A DNA stretch of 33,019 nt from Acidovorax sp. GW101-3H11 (GTDB taxonomy: Bacteria; Pseudomonadota; Gammaproteobacteria; Burkholderiales; Burkholderiaceae_C), in the NCBI RefSeq assembly GCF_001633105.1, contig NZ_LUKZ01000009.1, forward strand, positions 334,681-367,699. The letters run 5' to 3'. The position numbers were made by a program, and so were the translations under genes. The number at the start of each line of letters is the position of its first letter. Position 1 is the first letter of the stretch. Below, one piece after another: positions 11,183 to 19,970 of the stretch. Below the pieces are notes generated by a model. It saw only the letters and a list, made by a program, of their open reading frames with translations. It had not been told where the DNA came from and searched no databases.

Positions 11183-12598
11183 TCACCTCTCCGACAAGGC
11201 ATTGGCCTTGGCTCGCAACACAGGCTTGAGGAGGTAGGCCAGCACGGTCTTCTTGCCTGTGAGGATGTCCACCTGCGCCACCATGCCAGGGATGATGGGC
11301 AGGTTGGGCCCCAGGCTGGCCTTGCGCGTGCGCACACGCACCAGGTAGTTGGCGTTGCCCTTTTCATCGACCACGGAGTCGGCGCTGATGTTCACCACCT
11401 CGGCCACCAGCCCGCCATAGATGGAGAAGTCGTAGGCCGTGAACTTGACCATCGCCTCCTGGCCGGGATGCAAAAAGGCGATGTCGCGCGGGCTCACCTG
11501 TGCCTCCAGGATCAGTGCATCGTCCGAGGGAACGATCTCCACCACCTCCTTGCCCGGCTGCACCACCCCGCCCACGGTGTTGACCAGAAGGCGTTTAACC
11601 GTGCCACGCACGGGCGAGCGGATGTCGGCATGCTTGACCTTGTCGGCCAGCGCGCGCCCGCCCTCCGACATGCTGGAGAGCTTGCTCATGGTCTCCGACA
11701 GCTCGGAACTCATCTGGTTGCGCGCCGTGAGCTGCACCTCCTCGATGCGCCGGGTGGCCTCCTGGATGGCCGCCTGGACCCTGGAAATCTGCGCATCCGC
11801 CTGCTCGCGGTCCCCGCGCAGCCGCGCCACCTCGCGGTCCAGCCTCAGCACCTCCACCTCGGAGACAGCGCCCGTGGCCACCATGGGTTTGGTGGCATTG
11901 AGTTCCTTCAGCATCAGCTCCAGCCCGCGCTCGGCCTGCTCCTTGCGCGCGCGCACCTCGTTGAGTTCCTGCTGCCGCTGCATCAGCTGGTTCTGCGAAA
12001 TGGACACCTGGGCACTGATCTCCTCGCGCCGCGATCGGTACAGGCGCATCTCCTGCGCCACGATGTCCGGCGCGTCCCGCAGCAGCTCGGGCGGCGGGAG
12101 GAAGCTGCCCCCCTGCGTCAGCGCCTGCAGACGCAAGGCCTTGGCCTGCAGGGCCAGCAGGCTGGCCCTGCTTTCAAGCATGGTGGACAGGAACCGGGTG
12201 GAGTCCACACGCAGCAGCAGCTGGCCGGCCTCCACAAGCTGCCCCTCGCGCACGGGCAGCTCTTCCACAATGCCACCGTCCACGCTCTGGATCACCTGCA
12301 CCTGGCTGGTGGGCACCACCTTGCCATCGCCGCGCGTCACCTCGTCCAGCTCGGCATACGCGGCCCAGAGCACCAGCAGCAACAAGAAGAGAACCGCCAG
12401 CCGCAGCAGTGCGCGGGCGCGCAGGGGCTCCTGCTGCAGGCGCGCCCAGTCGGCATCATCCGCCCAGTCCAGCGACTCGGCAGTCCCTGCGGGCGTGAGC
12501 CGCTTGACCATGTGGCCGAAGACCGAGTCGCTGGCCGCCCCGCCCGTCTTGACGGCGCGCCCGATCTGCTCGAAGGCTTTCTCGTTGAGTTCGGCCAT
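11183..12598 (-). CDS. Type I secretion membrane-fusion protein (HlyD/LapC-like)
   Basis: This 471-residue periplasmic adaptor would link the inner-membrane ABC exporter to a TolC-like pore. A cytoplasmic N-terminal tail is followed by one membrane helix at about 62-82, a first lipoyl-like half at about 103-132 (IQSVDGGIVEELPV), a long coiled-coil-rich hairpin through about residue 340, and the second lipoyl half (VRGTVKRLLV, GGVVQPGKEVVEIVP). Length and order match HlyD-family adaptors of RTX adhesin systems. Its ATG at 12598 starts one base after the stop codon of the exporter gene, so the two are probably co-translated. The outer-membrane partner is not encoded in this window. Confidence 0.93.
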   Translation of the reverse strand: MAELNEKAFEQIGRAVKTGGAASDSVFGHMVKRLTPAGTAESLDWADDADWARLQQEPLRARALLRLAVLFLLLLVLWAAYAELDEVTRGDGKVVPTSQVQVIQSVDGGIVEELPVREGQLVEAGQLLLRVDSTRFLSTMLESRASLLALQAKALRLQALTQGGSFLPPPELLRDAPDIVAQEMRLYRSRREEISAQVSISQNQLMQRQQELNEVRARKEQAERGLELMLKELNATKPMVATGAVSEVEVLRLDREVARLRGDREQADAQISRVQAAIQEATRRIEEVQLTARNQMSSELSETMSKLSSMSEGGRALADKVKHADIRSPVRGTVKRLLVNTVGGVVQPGKEVVEIVPSDDALILEAQVSPRDIAFLHPGQEAMVKFTAYDFSIYGGLVAEVVNISADSVVDEKGNANYLVRVRTRKASLGPNLPIIPGMVAQVDILTGKKTVLAYLLKPVLRAKANALSER

Positions 12599-12599
12599 G

Positions 12600-14762
12600 T
12601 CACACCGCCTTTCCGATGCGACCTTGCCGCAGGGCCTGCACCACCTGCTCCTTGGGGCCGTCGGCCACCACGCGGCCCGCGTCCATCACGATGATGCGGT
12701 CCACCAGCGCCAGCAGCGATGTGCGGTGGCTGATGAGCACCAGGGTGCGGCCCTGGGAGAAATCGGCCAGGCGGCGCTTGATGTCTTCTTCGCTCGAATG
12801 GTCCATGGACGAGGTGGGCTCGTCCAGCAGCAGCACGGCCGGGTCGTTGATCACGGCGCGCGCAATCGAGACCCCCTGGCGCTGCCCCCCGGACAGCGAC
12901 TCCCCGCGCTCCCCCACCAACATGTCGAAGCCCTGCGGGTGGGCATTGATCAGGGGCAGGATGCCCCCGATCTCGGCGGCGCGCACCACCGAGGCGTCAT
13001 CCGCCAGCGGTGCGCCCAGCGTGATGTTGTCGCGCAGCGAGCCATAGAACAGCATCACGTCCTGCTGCACGTAGCCCATCTGCCGCCGCAGCTCGGCAGG
13101 GTCCAGCTGGCGCAGGTCGATCCCGTCGATGAGCACCGCCCCCGATGTGGGCCGGTACAGCCCCAGGATCAGCTTCTGCAGCGTGGTCTTGCCCGAGCCG
13201 ATGCGCCCCAGGATGGCCACACGCTCCCCAGGCTTGATGTTCAGCGTGACATTGCGCAGCGACGCCGACTGCTGGCCCGGGTAGGTGAAGCTCACGTCGC
13301 GGAATTCGATGCCGCCCTGCAGCCGCCCCCGGCTGATGAAATTCGCGCCCTCGGGCCTGTCCACCTCGCGCTTCATCATTTCATTCAGCGAGGTCAGCGC
13401 GGTGGAGGCCGTGTGGTACTGCACCAGCAGCCCCGCCACCTGCCCCACCGGCGCCATGGCGCGCGAGGCCAGCATGGTGCAGGCGATCAGGCCGCCCATG
13501 GTCAGCTGCCGCTCGCCAATCATGTACACACCCAGGATCACGATCACCAGGTTGATGAGCTGCTGCAGAAAGGCCGAGCTGTTGCTGGCCGTGGCCGAGA
13601 GCAGGCGCAGCTGCACGCCCACGCGCGCCAGCAGCGCCGTGCTGCGCTCCCACTTGCGCTGCAGCGGCGCCTCGGCGCCCAGCGCCTTCACGGTCTCGAA
13701 GCCCACCAGCGCCTCGACCAGCGTGGCATTGCGCTGTGCCCCGGCGCGGTAGGTGGTTTCAGACAACTCGTGCATGCGCCCCTGCACCGCCAGGGCATAC
13801 AGCAGCATCACCAGGGCCCCGACGAGCAGCGGAATCAGCATGGGCCAGGAGATCCAGCCAATCACCACGACAAAAATCAGCGCAAAGGGCAGGTCGATGA
13901 ACGCCACCACCGAGGCCGAGCTGATGAAATCCCGCACCGACTCGAAAGACCGCAGGTTCGACGCGAACGAGCCCGCCGACGCAGGCCGCTGCTCCATGCG
14001 CGTGCCCAGCACCTTTTCCATGATGTGGGCTGACAGCTTCACGTCCGCACGGCTGCTGGCCAGGTCCACAAAACGCCCCCGCAGGGTGCGCAGCACCAGG
14101 TCACCCACCAGCATGATGGACAGCCCCAGCGCCAGCACCCACAGGGTGTCCACCGCGTTGTTGGGCACCACGCGGTCGTACACATTCATGGTGAAGATGG
14201 GCATGCCCAGCGCGAACAGGTTGGCCAGCAGCGCGGCCAGCAGCACGTCGCGGTACAGGCCATGGTTTTCTGCCAGCACCGACCAGAACCAGTGCCCATG
14301 CCGCCCGGCTTTCACCTGCGGCGCCCGCGCGTCAAACCGCTGGGATGGGCGCACGTACACCGTGGTACCCAGGTAGTCCGCCTCCAGCGCGGCGCACGAC
14401 ACCTGGATGGGGGCATCGCCCAGCTCGGGCAACACCACCAGCGCCTCGCTGCGGTCCTCGCTCCAGCCCAGCAGCACGCAGGCACGGTCGCCCTGCAGCA
14501 GCAACACCGCAGGCAACAAAACATCCTTGACCCGCGCCAGGGGCTCGCGCACCAGGCGGCTGCTCATGTGCGCCCGGCGCGCAGCGCGCGCAAACAGGCT
14601 GGGCGTGAGCCGGTGGTTGTCAGCGGGCAGGCCTGCCATCACCGCCTCGGCGGTGGACGGCAGGCCGTGGGCCTTGGCCACGATGAGCAGGCACGACAAC
14701 AACTCGTCGGGACTGCCCCCTGCAAGCTCTGCAGGCGGTGCCACACCTGCATTTGAAACCAT
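12600..14762 (-). CDS. Type I secretion ABC exporter (LapB-like)
   Basis: This inner-membrane exporter, about 720 residues long, would drive secretion of the adhesin. The first ~130 residues resemble a C39-peptidase-like domain. They lack the catalytic DCG cysteine and the HxVV histidine, so this is a non-proteolytic docking domain. About six membrane helices follow (about 150-440). The ATPase domain has Walker A GRIGSGKTT near 518, signature LSGGQRQ near 621 and Walker B VLLLDEPTSSMD near 641. I chose the ATG at 14762 because AAGGA lies 6 nt upstream; an in-frame GTG at 14795 has weaker support. It is the first gene of the adhesin operon and diverges from the AraC-type gene. Confidence 0.94.
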   Translation of the reverse strand: MVSNAGVAPPAELAGGSPDELLSCLLIVAKAHGLPSTAEAVMAGLPADNHRLTPSLFARAARRAHMSSRLVREPLARVKDVLLPAVLLLQGDRACVLLGWSEDRSEALVVLPELGDAPIQVSCAALEADYLGTTVYVRPSQRFDARAPQVKAGRHGHWFWSVLAENHGLYRDVLLAALLANLFALGMPIFTMNVYDRVVPNNAVDTLWVLALGLSIMLVGDLVLRTLRGRFVDLASSRADVKLSAHIMEKVLGTRMEQRPASAGSFASNLRSFESVRDFISSASVVAFIDLPFALIFVVVIGWISWPMLIPLLVGALVMLLYALAVQGRMHELSETTYRAGAQRNATLVEALVGFETVKALGAEAPLQRKWERSTALLARVGVQLRLLSATASNSSAFLQQLINLVIVILGVYMIGERQLTMGGLIACTMLASRAMAPVGQVAGLLVQYHTASTALTSLNEMMKREVDRPEGANFISRGRLQGGIEFRDVSFTYPGQQSASLRNVTLNIKPGERVAILGRIGSGKTTLQKLILGLYRPTSGAVLIDGIDLRQLDPAELRRQMGYVQQDVMLFYGSLRDNITLGAPLADDASVVRAAEIGGILPLINAHPQGFDMLVGERGESLSGGQRQGVSIARAVINDPAVLLLDEPTSSMDHSSEEDIKRRLADFSQGRTLVLISHRTSLLALVDRIIVMDAGRVVADGPKEQVVQALRQGRIGKAV

Positions 14763-14916
14763 ATGAATTCCTTGTTGCTTAATGTTCGAATTCACTCTAG
14801 CAACATAAATTCAAACCGCGAAGCACTAAATGGCAGCCTCGGGAACACCCGCCCCGGCCGCGCCCCTCTGGAGCCTGGCCGCCGGTTGCAGCAAAATCCG
14901 GGATCGGACCGCCCCC
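14763..14916. promoter_or_regulatory. Divergent intergenic region, exporter operon / AraC gene
   Basis: The AT-rich part (about 14763-14830) upstream of the exporter operon stands out against the GC-rich surroundings and is the likely promoter region for the minus-strand adhesin operon. I could not identify a convincing -35/-10 pair on either strand. The rest, before the AraC-type start, is GC-rich with no visible feature. Confidence 0.4.
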
Positions 14917-15639
14917 ATGGACACCCCAGACCAGCTCTCCCTGCGCCGCTACGGCGCCTCCCCCGGCAGCCACAGCCACGACCACTTCCAGATCCTGCTG
15001 GGGCTGTCGGGTGCGCTGGAGCTGGAGGTGGAAGGGCGCGGCGTGCGGGTGGCCACCGGCGGGGGCTGTGTCATCGCCCCGGGGGACCGGCACGATTTCG
15101 AGTCTGCAGGGGGCAGCCTGTGCCTGGTGCTCGACAGCGCCCACCCGGCCTGGTCGGCACTCGTGCGCCCGCCAGCGGCGATGGCCCCGCCCGCCCAGGC
15201 GCTGCCCCTGGCGCACTACCTGGCCAGCGCGCTGCAGCAGGGCCGCCCGCTGGCGCTGGCCCATGGCCCTGCCTTGCTGCGCGAGGCCTGGCTGGCCGCT
15301 GGGCACGGGCCTGCCACACAGGCGTACGCAGCCCCGGGCCCCACGCGCCGCCGCCCCATCGACTGGCCTGCGCTGCAGCAATGGGCCGCACGGCAGTGGC
15401 ACACCGAGCTGACCGTGGCCGACCTGGCCGCGCAGGTGCACCTGAGCCCCAGCCAGTTTGCCGCCCGCTGCCAGGACGACCTGGGCATGGGTGCCATGGC
15501 CTGGCTGCGCAGCCAGCGCCTGGCGCACGCGCGGCTGCTGCGTGGCACCGGCATGACGGTGGCCGAAGTGGCGCGGCGCACCGGCTACCGCTCGCCCTCG
15601 GCCCTGACGGCCGCCCTGCGCCGCACCCAGCATCCTTGA
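14917..15639 (+). CDS. AraC-family transcriptional regulator
   Basis: The protein is about 240 residues. The N-terminal part (residues 1-90) looks like an AraC-type cupin, with SHSHDHFQILLG and a GG-CVIAPGDRHDFES turn. The C-terminal 100 residues hold two helix-turn-helix motifs (LTVADLAAQVHLSPSQFAAR and MTVAEVARRTGYRSPSALT), as in AraC/XylS activators. I chose the ATG at 14917 because upstream in-frame residues look like non-coding GC-rich sequence. The effector is unknown. The DMT exporter gene follows 79 nt downstream on the same strand, so it is a plausible target (inference). Confidence 0.88.
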   Translation: MDTPDQLSLRRYGASPGSHSHDHFQILLGLSGALELEVEGRGVRVATGGGCVIAPGDRHDFESAGGSLCLVLDSAHPAWSALVRPPAAMAPPAQALPLAHYLASALQQGRPLALAHGPALLREAWLAAGHGPATQAYAAPGPTRRRPIDWPALQQWAARQWHTELTVADLAAQVHLSPSQFAARCQDDLGMGAMAWLRSQRLAHARLLRGTGMTVAEVARRTGYRSPSALTAALRRTQHP

Positions 15640-15718
15640 CGCCGGACGCAGGGCAACCCCCAGCACGCGACGACAAACCGCCGTTGCGCGACGATGGGTG
15701 CGCGTAAGCTCGTCCCCC

Positions 15719-16552
15719 ATGCAAGCCAACCTCTACGCCCTGGGCGCCATTGCGCTGTGGGCCTCGCTCGCCTCGCTGGGCGTGTCGCTCACCCATGTTC
15801 CGCCGTTCCTGCTCACGGGCATTGCGCTCATCATCGGCAGCGTGCCCGCCTGGCCTTTTGTGCTGCGCGATCCGTCGCAGTGGCGCATTCCGCTGCGCAC
15901 GCTGGCGCTGGGGGTCTATGGGCTGTTCGCTTACCACTTCCTGCTGTTCATCGCGCTGCGCCACGCGCCGCCGGTCGAGGCCAACCTGGTCAACTACCTC
16001 TGGCCGCTGTTCATCGTGGTGCTTTCGCCCGTGGTGTTGCCGGGCGTGGCGCTGCGCCTGCCGCATCTGCTGGCGGCGCTGCTGGGCTTTGGGGGCGCGG
16101 CCATTGCGATTGCGGGTGGGCGCGAGCTGAGCGGCACCCTGGCCTGGGGCTACCTGCCCGCGCTGGCTGCCGCCTTCATCTGGGCCACCTACTCGCTGCT
16201 GACCAAGCGCGTGGCCGCCTTCCCGACCACGGCCATCGGGCTGTTCGGGCTGGTGTCGGGGGTGCTGTCGCTGCTCTGCCATGTGGCGCTGGAGCCCGCC
16301 GTCAGCCTGCAGCCGCGCGACTGGGCGCTGCTGGCCGTGCTGGGCCTGGGGCCGCTGGGGGCGTCGTTTTTCATGTGGGACAAGGCGCTCAAGCTGGGCG
16401 ACGCGCGGCACATCGGCATCCTGAGCTACATCACACCCCTGGCCTCCACCGCGTTGCTGATCGTGGCGAGCGGGCGCCAGTTCAGCGCCAGCATTGCGCT
16501 GGCGACGGTGATGATCATTGGCGCGGCCGTCATGGGCATGCGGGCCCGCTGA
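15719..16552 (+). CDS. EamA/DMT-family transporter
   Basis: This 277-residue protein has ten predicted membrane helices in two EamA-type halves. The first half carries a motif around VEANLVNYLWPLFIVVLSP, similar to motifs in YddG-like aromatic amino acid exporters of the drug/metabolite transporter superfamily. The substrate cannot be told from sequence; small-molecule or amino-acid export is likely. The ATG at 15719 gives a standard N-terminus, and an in-frame GTG at 15698 is possible. There is no strong ribosome binding site. The stop codon is followed at once by a dispersed repeat that fills the gap to the convergent MFS gene. Confidence 0.88.
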   Translation: MQANLYALGAIALWASLASLGVSLTHVPPFLLTGIALIIGSVPAWPFVLRDPSQWRIPLRTLALGVYGLFAYHFLLFIALRHAPPVEANLVNYLWPLFIVVLSPVVLPGVALRLPHLLAALLGFGGAAIAIAGGRELSGTLAWGYLPALAAAFIWATYSLLTKRVAAFPTTAIGLFGLVSGVLSLLCHVALEPAVSLQPRDWALLAVLGLGPLGASFFMWDKALKLGDARHIGILSYITPLASTALLIVASGRQFSASIALATVMIIGAAVMGMRAR

Positions 16553-16617
16553 AATTCAAGCAAAAATGGCCGCTACCGCGCGTCCATCATTGCTTGATAG
16601 CTATCAATTTTGAGTAT
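16553..16617 (+). repeat. Dispersed intergenic repeat, copy A
   Basis: This AT-rich block contains the 14-bp palindrome TTGATAGCTATCAA (16594-16607), preceded by TGGCC, GCGCG and TCCAT. Its parts align with copies B, C and D in this window, all in the same orientation. It occupies the whole gap between the convergent EamA and MFS genes and supplies the last codons and the TGA stop of the MFS gene. Confidence 0.75.
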
Positions 16618-17842
16618 TTCTGCGCACCCGCAGAAACAGCCAGCCGGTGATGGACAGGTTCAGCAAATTCCAGCCAATGCCGTTCACAAACGCGGCGTGG
16701 TAGCTGCCGGTGATGTCGAAGATCCAGCCCGACAGCCAGCCGCCCAGCGCCATGCCCACCAGCGTGGCCATGATCACGGCGCCCACCCGCACGCTGGCCT
16801 GGGCGGGCTCAAAGTGCTCGCGCACGATGATGGCGTAGGTCGGCACGATGCCGCCCTGGAACAGGCCGAACAGCGCCGAGATGATGTACAGCGGCACCAG
16901 TCCGTCGTACGGCAGAAACAGCAGCAGCGCCACACCCTGCAGCGCCGAGCCCAGCAGCAGCGTGCGGATGCCGCCGATGCGGTCGCAGATCAGCCCGAAG
17001 ACCAGGCGGCTCACGATGCCGCAGGCCAGCATGAGCGACAGCATCTGCGCGCCCTGGGCCGCGCCAAACCCCAGGTCGGTGCAGTAGGCAACGATGTGCA
17101 CCTGCGGCATGGCCATGGCCACGCAGCAGGCCACGCCCGCCACACACAGCAGCGCCATCGCGGTGCCCGGCGCCAGGCCAAAGGGGCGGGCGCGGTCCAC
17201 GGGCATGGTGCTGGCGCCAACCGCTGCAGCCTGGATGGCGGGCGGGCGCTGGCGCATGCGCAGGGACAGGGCCAGCATGCCCAGGCCGCAGACCACGCCC
17301 AGCGCCATGTAGGTGGGCCGCCAGCCGATGGTGTCGATGCCGTACTGCACGATGGGCGGCCAGAGCGCGCCCGCCACGTAGTTGCCGCTGGCACACACCG
17401 CCACCGCAATGCCGCGCCGCCGGTTCCACCACAGCGCGGTGTCGGCCAGCAGCGGCGCAAAGGTGGCCGAGCTGCCGATGAACCCCATCACCGCATGCGC
17501 GATGCCAAACGCCCAGATGCTGCCGGAGAGCGCCGCGCCCACAAAACCGCCCAGCACGGCCAGCGCGCCGAGCCACAGCACGGGCGTGAGGCCGTGGCGG
17601 TCGGCGAGTCGGCCGGTGACCAGGCCGCCCAGCCCCAGGCAGACCATCATCAGCGTGTAGGGCAGCGAGGCGCTGGCGCGACCGACGCCGAACTCGGCCT
17701 GCACCGCCGGGAGCACCACCGACACCACGTACATGCTGCTGTTGCCCAGCACCACCAGGCCCAGCGTGGCCAGCAGGCGCTGCAGGGCCTGGCGCGAGTC
17801 GATGAGGGAGGCGTCTGCAGCGGGCGCAGAAATAGGAGTCAA
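16604..17842 (-). CDS. MFS transporter (OFA/monocarboxylate-like)
   Basis: This 412-residue carrier has twelve predicted membrane helices. The first-half loop GRLADRHGLTPVLWLGAL matches the MFS loop 2-3 signature, and LICDRIGGIRTLLLGS is its second-half counterpart. Overall it resembles oxalate/formate or monocarboxylate-type MFS carriers; the substrate is unknown. The start is a TTG at 17842 with AAAGG upstream, since no ATG occurs in the first 35 codons. Both the ribosome binding site and the last codons lie in copies of the dispersed repeat. It is downstream of ptsI on the same strand, separated by 55 nt filled by a repeat copy, so it may be partly co-transcribed. Confidence 0.88.
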   Translation of the reverse strand: MTPISAPAADASLIDSRQALQRLLATLGLVVLGNSSMYVVSVVLPAVQAEFGVGRASASLPYTLMMVCLGLGGLVTGRLADRHGLTPVLWLGALAVLGGFVGAALSGSIWAFGIAHAVMGFIGSSATFAPLLADTALWWNRRRGIAVAVCASGNYVAGALWPPIVQYGIDTIGWRPTYMALGVVCGLGMLALSLRMRQRPPAIQAAAVGASTMPVDRARPFGLAPGTAMALLCVAGVACCVAMAMPQVHIVAYCTDLGFGAAQGAQMLSLMLACGIVSRLVFGLICDRIGGIRTLLLGSALQGVALLLFLPYDGLVPLYIISALFGLFQGGIVPTYAIIVREHFEPAQASVRVGAVIMATLVGMALGGWLSGWIFDITGSYHAAFVNGIGWNLLNLSITGWLFLRVRRNTQN

Positions 17843-17891
17843 ATCGGCCCTTTGCGCCTGATCAGCATGCCTTGGATGCTATCAATTTTGA
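17835..17891 (+). repeat. Dispersed intergenic repeat, copy B
   Basis: AAATCGGCCCTTTGCGCC, then CCTTGGATGCTATCAATTTT and GATAA, align with copies A and D, though the central palindrome is imperfect (GATGCTATCA). It fills the gap between ptsI and the MFS gene and contributes the AAAGG-like ribosome binding site in front of the MFS TTG start. Confidence 0.75.
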
Positions 17892-17897
17892 TAAACC

Positions 17898-19655
17898 TTA
17901 AGAAGCCAGCAGCGTGGCAGGCTCCTCGCCGCCAATCACCTGCTGCGCCCAGGGCGCGAGCTTGCGGGTGTCGGCGCGCAGCACCTCCTGCTTGATCGCC
18001 AGGATCTGCGCGGGGTGCATGGAGAAGCTGCGCAGGCCCAGGCCCAGCAGCAGGCGCGTCATGGTCACGTCGCCCGCCGTTTCGCCACACACGCACACAC
18101 TTTTGCCCTGGCGTTCACCCTCGGCGATCACATCGCCCACCAGGCGCAGCACGGCGGGGTGCAGCGGGTCGTACAGGTGGGCCACGGCCTCGTCGGCACG
18201 GTCGATGGCCAGCGTGTACTGGATCAGGTCGTTGGTGCCGATCGAGAGGAAGTCGAAATACTTGAGGAAGGTGCGCACCATGAGCGCGGCGGCGGGCACC
18301 TCGATCATCGCGCCCAGCTGCACGGGGCCGTAGGGCTCGCCACGCGCGTCCAGCTCGGCGCGGGCCAGATCGACCTGGGCCAGCGTCTGCTGGATCTCGT
18401 GCGTGTGCGCGAGCATGGGGAACAGCAGGTTCACCTTGCCATGCGCGGCCGCACGCAGCACGGCGCGCAGCTGGGTGCGGAACATGGCCGGGTCGGCCAG
18501 GCTCCAACGGATGGCGCGCAGGCCCAGCGCGGGGTTCAGGTAGTTGTCCTTGTGGGCCTTGTTATCGAGCGGCTTGTCGGCCCCCACGTCGATGGTGCGG
18601 ATGGTGACCGGCAGGCCCTGCATGCCGTCGATGGCCTCGCAGTAGGCGCGGTACTGCTCGTCTTCGCCGGGCAGGTTACCGCTTTTGCCCATGAACAAAA
18701 ATTCGCTGCGGAACAGGCCCACGCCCACGGCGCCTGCGCGCACGGCGGCGGCGGCGTCGCCGGGCTGCTCGATGTTGGCCAGCAGCTCGATCTTGTGGCC
18801 GTCGATGGTGATGGCGGGCGTGTGCCGCAGGCGCGCCAGGCGTTCGCGCTCCAGCTCGACCTGGCGCTGGCGAAAGCCGTATTCGGCCAGGATGATGGGC
18901 GAAGGATCGACGATGACCACGCCCGCATCGCCGTCGATGATGACCCAGTCGTCCTGCCGCACCAGCTGGCTGGCGGCGCGCGCGCCCACTACGGCGGGGA
19001 TGTCCATGCTGCGCGCCACGATGGCGGTGTGCGATGTCTTGCCGCCCACGTCAGTCACAAACCCGGCGAACACGCTTTGCTTGAACTGCAGCATGTCGGC
19101 GGGCGAGAGGTCGTGCGCCACCAGCACCAGGGGCACGTCCACCGTGTCGTCCAGCAGCAAATCCTGCTGCGTCTTGCGGCGCGGGCTGCTGGCGGGTGGC
19201 GCCACGGGGCTGGCCACGCCCTTCATGTGGCGCAGGATGCGCTCCACCACCTGCTCCAGGTCGGCCTTGCGCTCGCGCAGGTACTCGTCCTCCATCTCGT
19301 CGAACTGGCGCGCAATCACTTCGAGCTGCGTGGTCAAAGCCCACTCGGCGTTGTACAGCCGCTCGGTGATCCAGTGCTTGACGCCGCCGGTCAAGGCCTC
19401 GTCCTGCAGCAGCATCAGGTGCACATCGAGCAGCGCGGTCAGCTCGTGCGGCGCGTCGGTGGGCATGTCGGTCTGCAGGCGCTGCAGTTCCTCGACCACG
19501 GCGTTGCGGCCCTGGCGCACGCGCTCGATTTCGCCCTCGACCTGGGAGGGCTCGACAAAATAGTGCGCCACATCCACGCGGCTCGATGCCACCAGCACGG
19601 CACGGCCGATGGCGATGCCGCGTGCGACGGCGAGACCGTGGACGGAAAAGGTCAT
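17898..19655 (-). CDS. ptsI: PTS enzyme I, phosphoenolpyruvate-protein phosphotransferase
   Basis: Enzyme I takes phosphate from phosphoenolpyruvate and passes it to HPr. The 585-residue length is normal for the family. The phospho-accepting His is His209 in GGKTSHTAIVARS. The PEP-binding barrel shows RSEFLFM, the IEVPAA metal-site region, and LSIGTNDLIQYTLAIDR, with the catalytic cysteine in VCVCGETAGD near residue 520. A Pro/Ser-rich insert (PVAPPASSPRRK, about 150-163) sits before the His domain strand. The gene follows HPr by 45 nt in an EIIA-HPr-EI order. No EIIB or EIIC is nearby, so the phosphorelay probably has a regulatory rather than a transport role. Confidence 0.96.
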   Translation of the reverse strand: MTFSVHGLAVARGIAIGRAVLVASSRVDVAHYFVEPSQVEGEIERVRQGRNAVVEELQRLQTDMPTDAPHELTALLDVHLMLLQDEALTGGVKHWITERLYNAEWALTTQLEVIARQFDEMEDEYLRERKADLEQVVERILRHMKGVASPVAPPASSPRRKTQQDLLLDDTVDVPLVLVAHDLSPADMLQFKQSVFAGFVTDVGGKTSHTAIVARSMDIPAVVGARAASQLVRQDDWVIIDGDAGVVIVDPSPIILAEYGFRQRQVELERERLARLRHTPAITIDGHKIELLANIEQPGDAAAAVRAGAVGVGLFRSEFLFMGKSGNLPGEDEQYRAYCEAIDGMQGLPVTIRTIDVGADKPLDNKAHKDNYLNPALGLRAIRWSLADPAMFRTQLRAVLRAAAHGKVNLLFPMLAHTHEIQQTLAQVDLARAELDARGEPYGPVQLGAMIEVPAAALMVRTFLKYFDFLSIGTNDLIQYTLAIDRADEAVAHLYDPLHPAVLRLVGDVIAEGERQGKSVCVCGETAGDVTMTRLLLGLGLRSFSMHPAQILAIKQEVLRADTRKLAPWAQQVIGGEEPATLLAS

Positions 19656-19700
19656 GGTGGTGTCACGGGGTCAAAAGGGCCAAGAAAACGGTCGAGGGGA

Positions 19701-19970
19701 TCACTCCCCTTCGCCAAATTTGTCGTTGATCAGCGCCAGCAGGGCATCCATGGCCTCTTGCTCGCGGTCGCCGCTGGTTTCCAGCTCCACCTCGGAGCCC
19801 AGCCCGGCGGCCAGCATCATCACGCCCATGATGCTCTTGGCGTTGATGCGGCGGTCGCCCTTGCTCATGAAAACGTCGCAGGGAAAGCTGCCGGCCAGCT
19901 TGGTGAGCTTGGCCGATGCGCGGGCGTGCAGGCCCAGTTTATTGCTGATGGTCGTACGGGTCTTGATCAT
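19701..19970 (-). CDS. ptsH: Phosphocarrier protein HPr
   Basis: This 89-residue HPr has the active His15 in GLHARAS and the regulatory Ser46 in NAKSIMGVM, so it could be phosphorylated by both enzyme I and an HPr kinase. HprK is not in the window. Its start codon lies 32 nt inside the upstream EIIA gene. There is no clear ribosome binding site, which suggests translational coupling. A start further downstream would remove the conserved N-terminal strand. Confidence 0.95.
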   Translation of the reverse strand: MIKTRTTISNKLGLHARASAKLTKLAGSFPCDVFMSKGDRRINAKSIMGVMMLAAGLGSEVELETSGDREQEAMDALLALINDKFGEGE

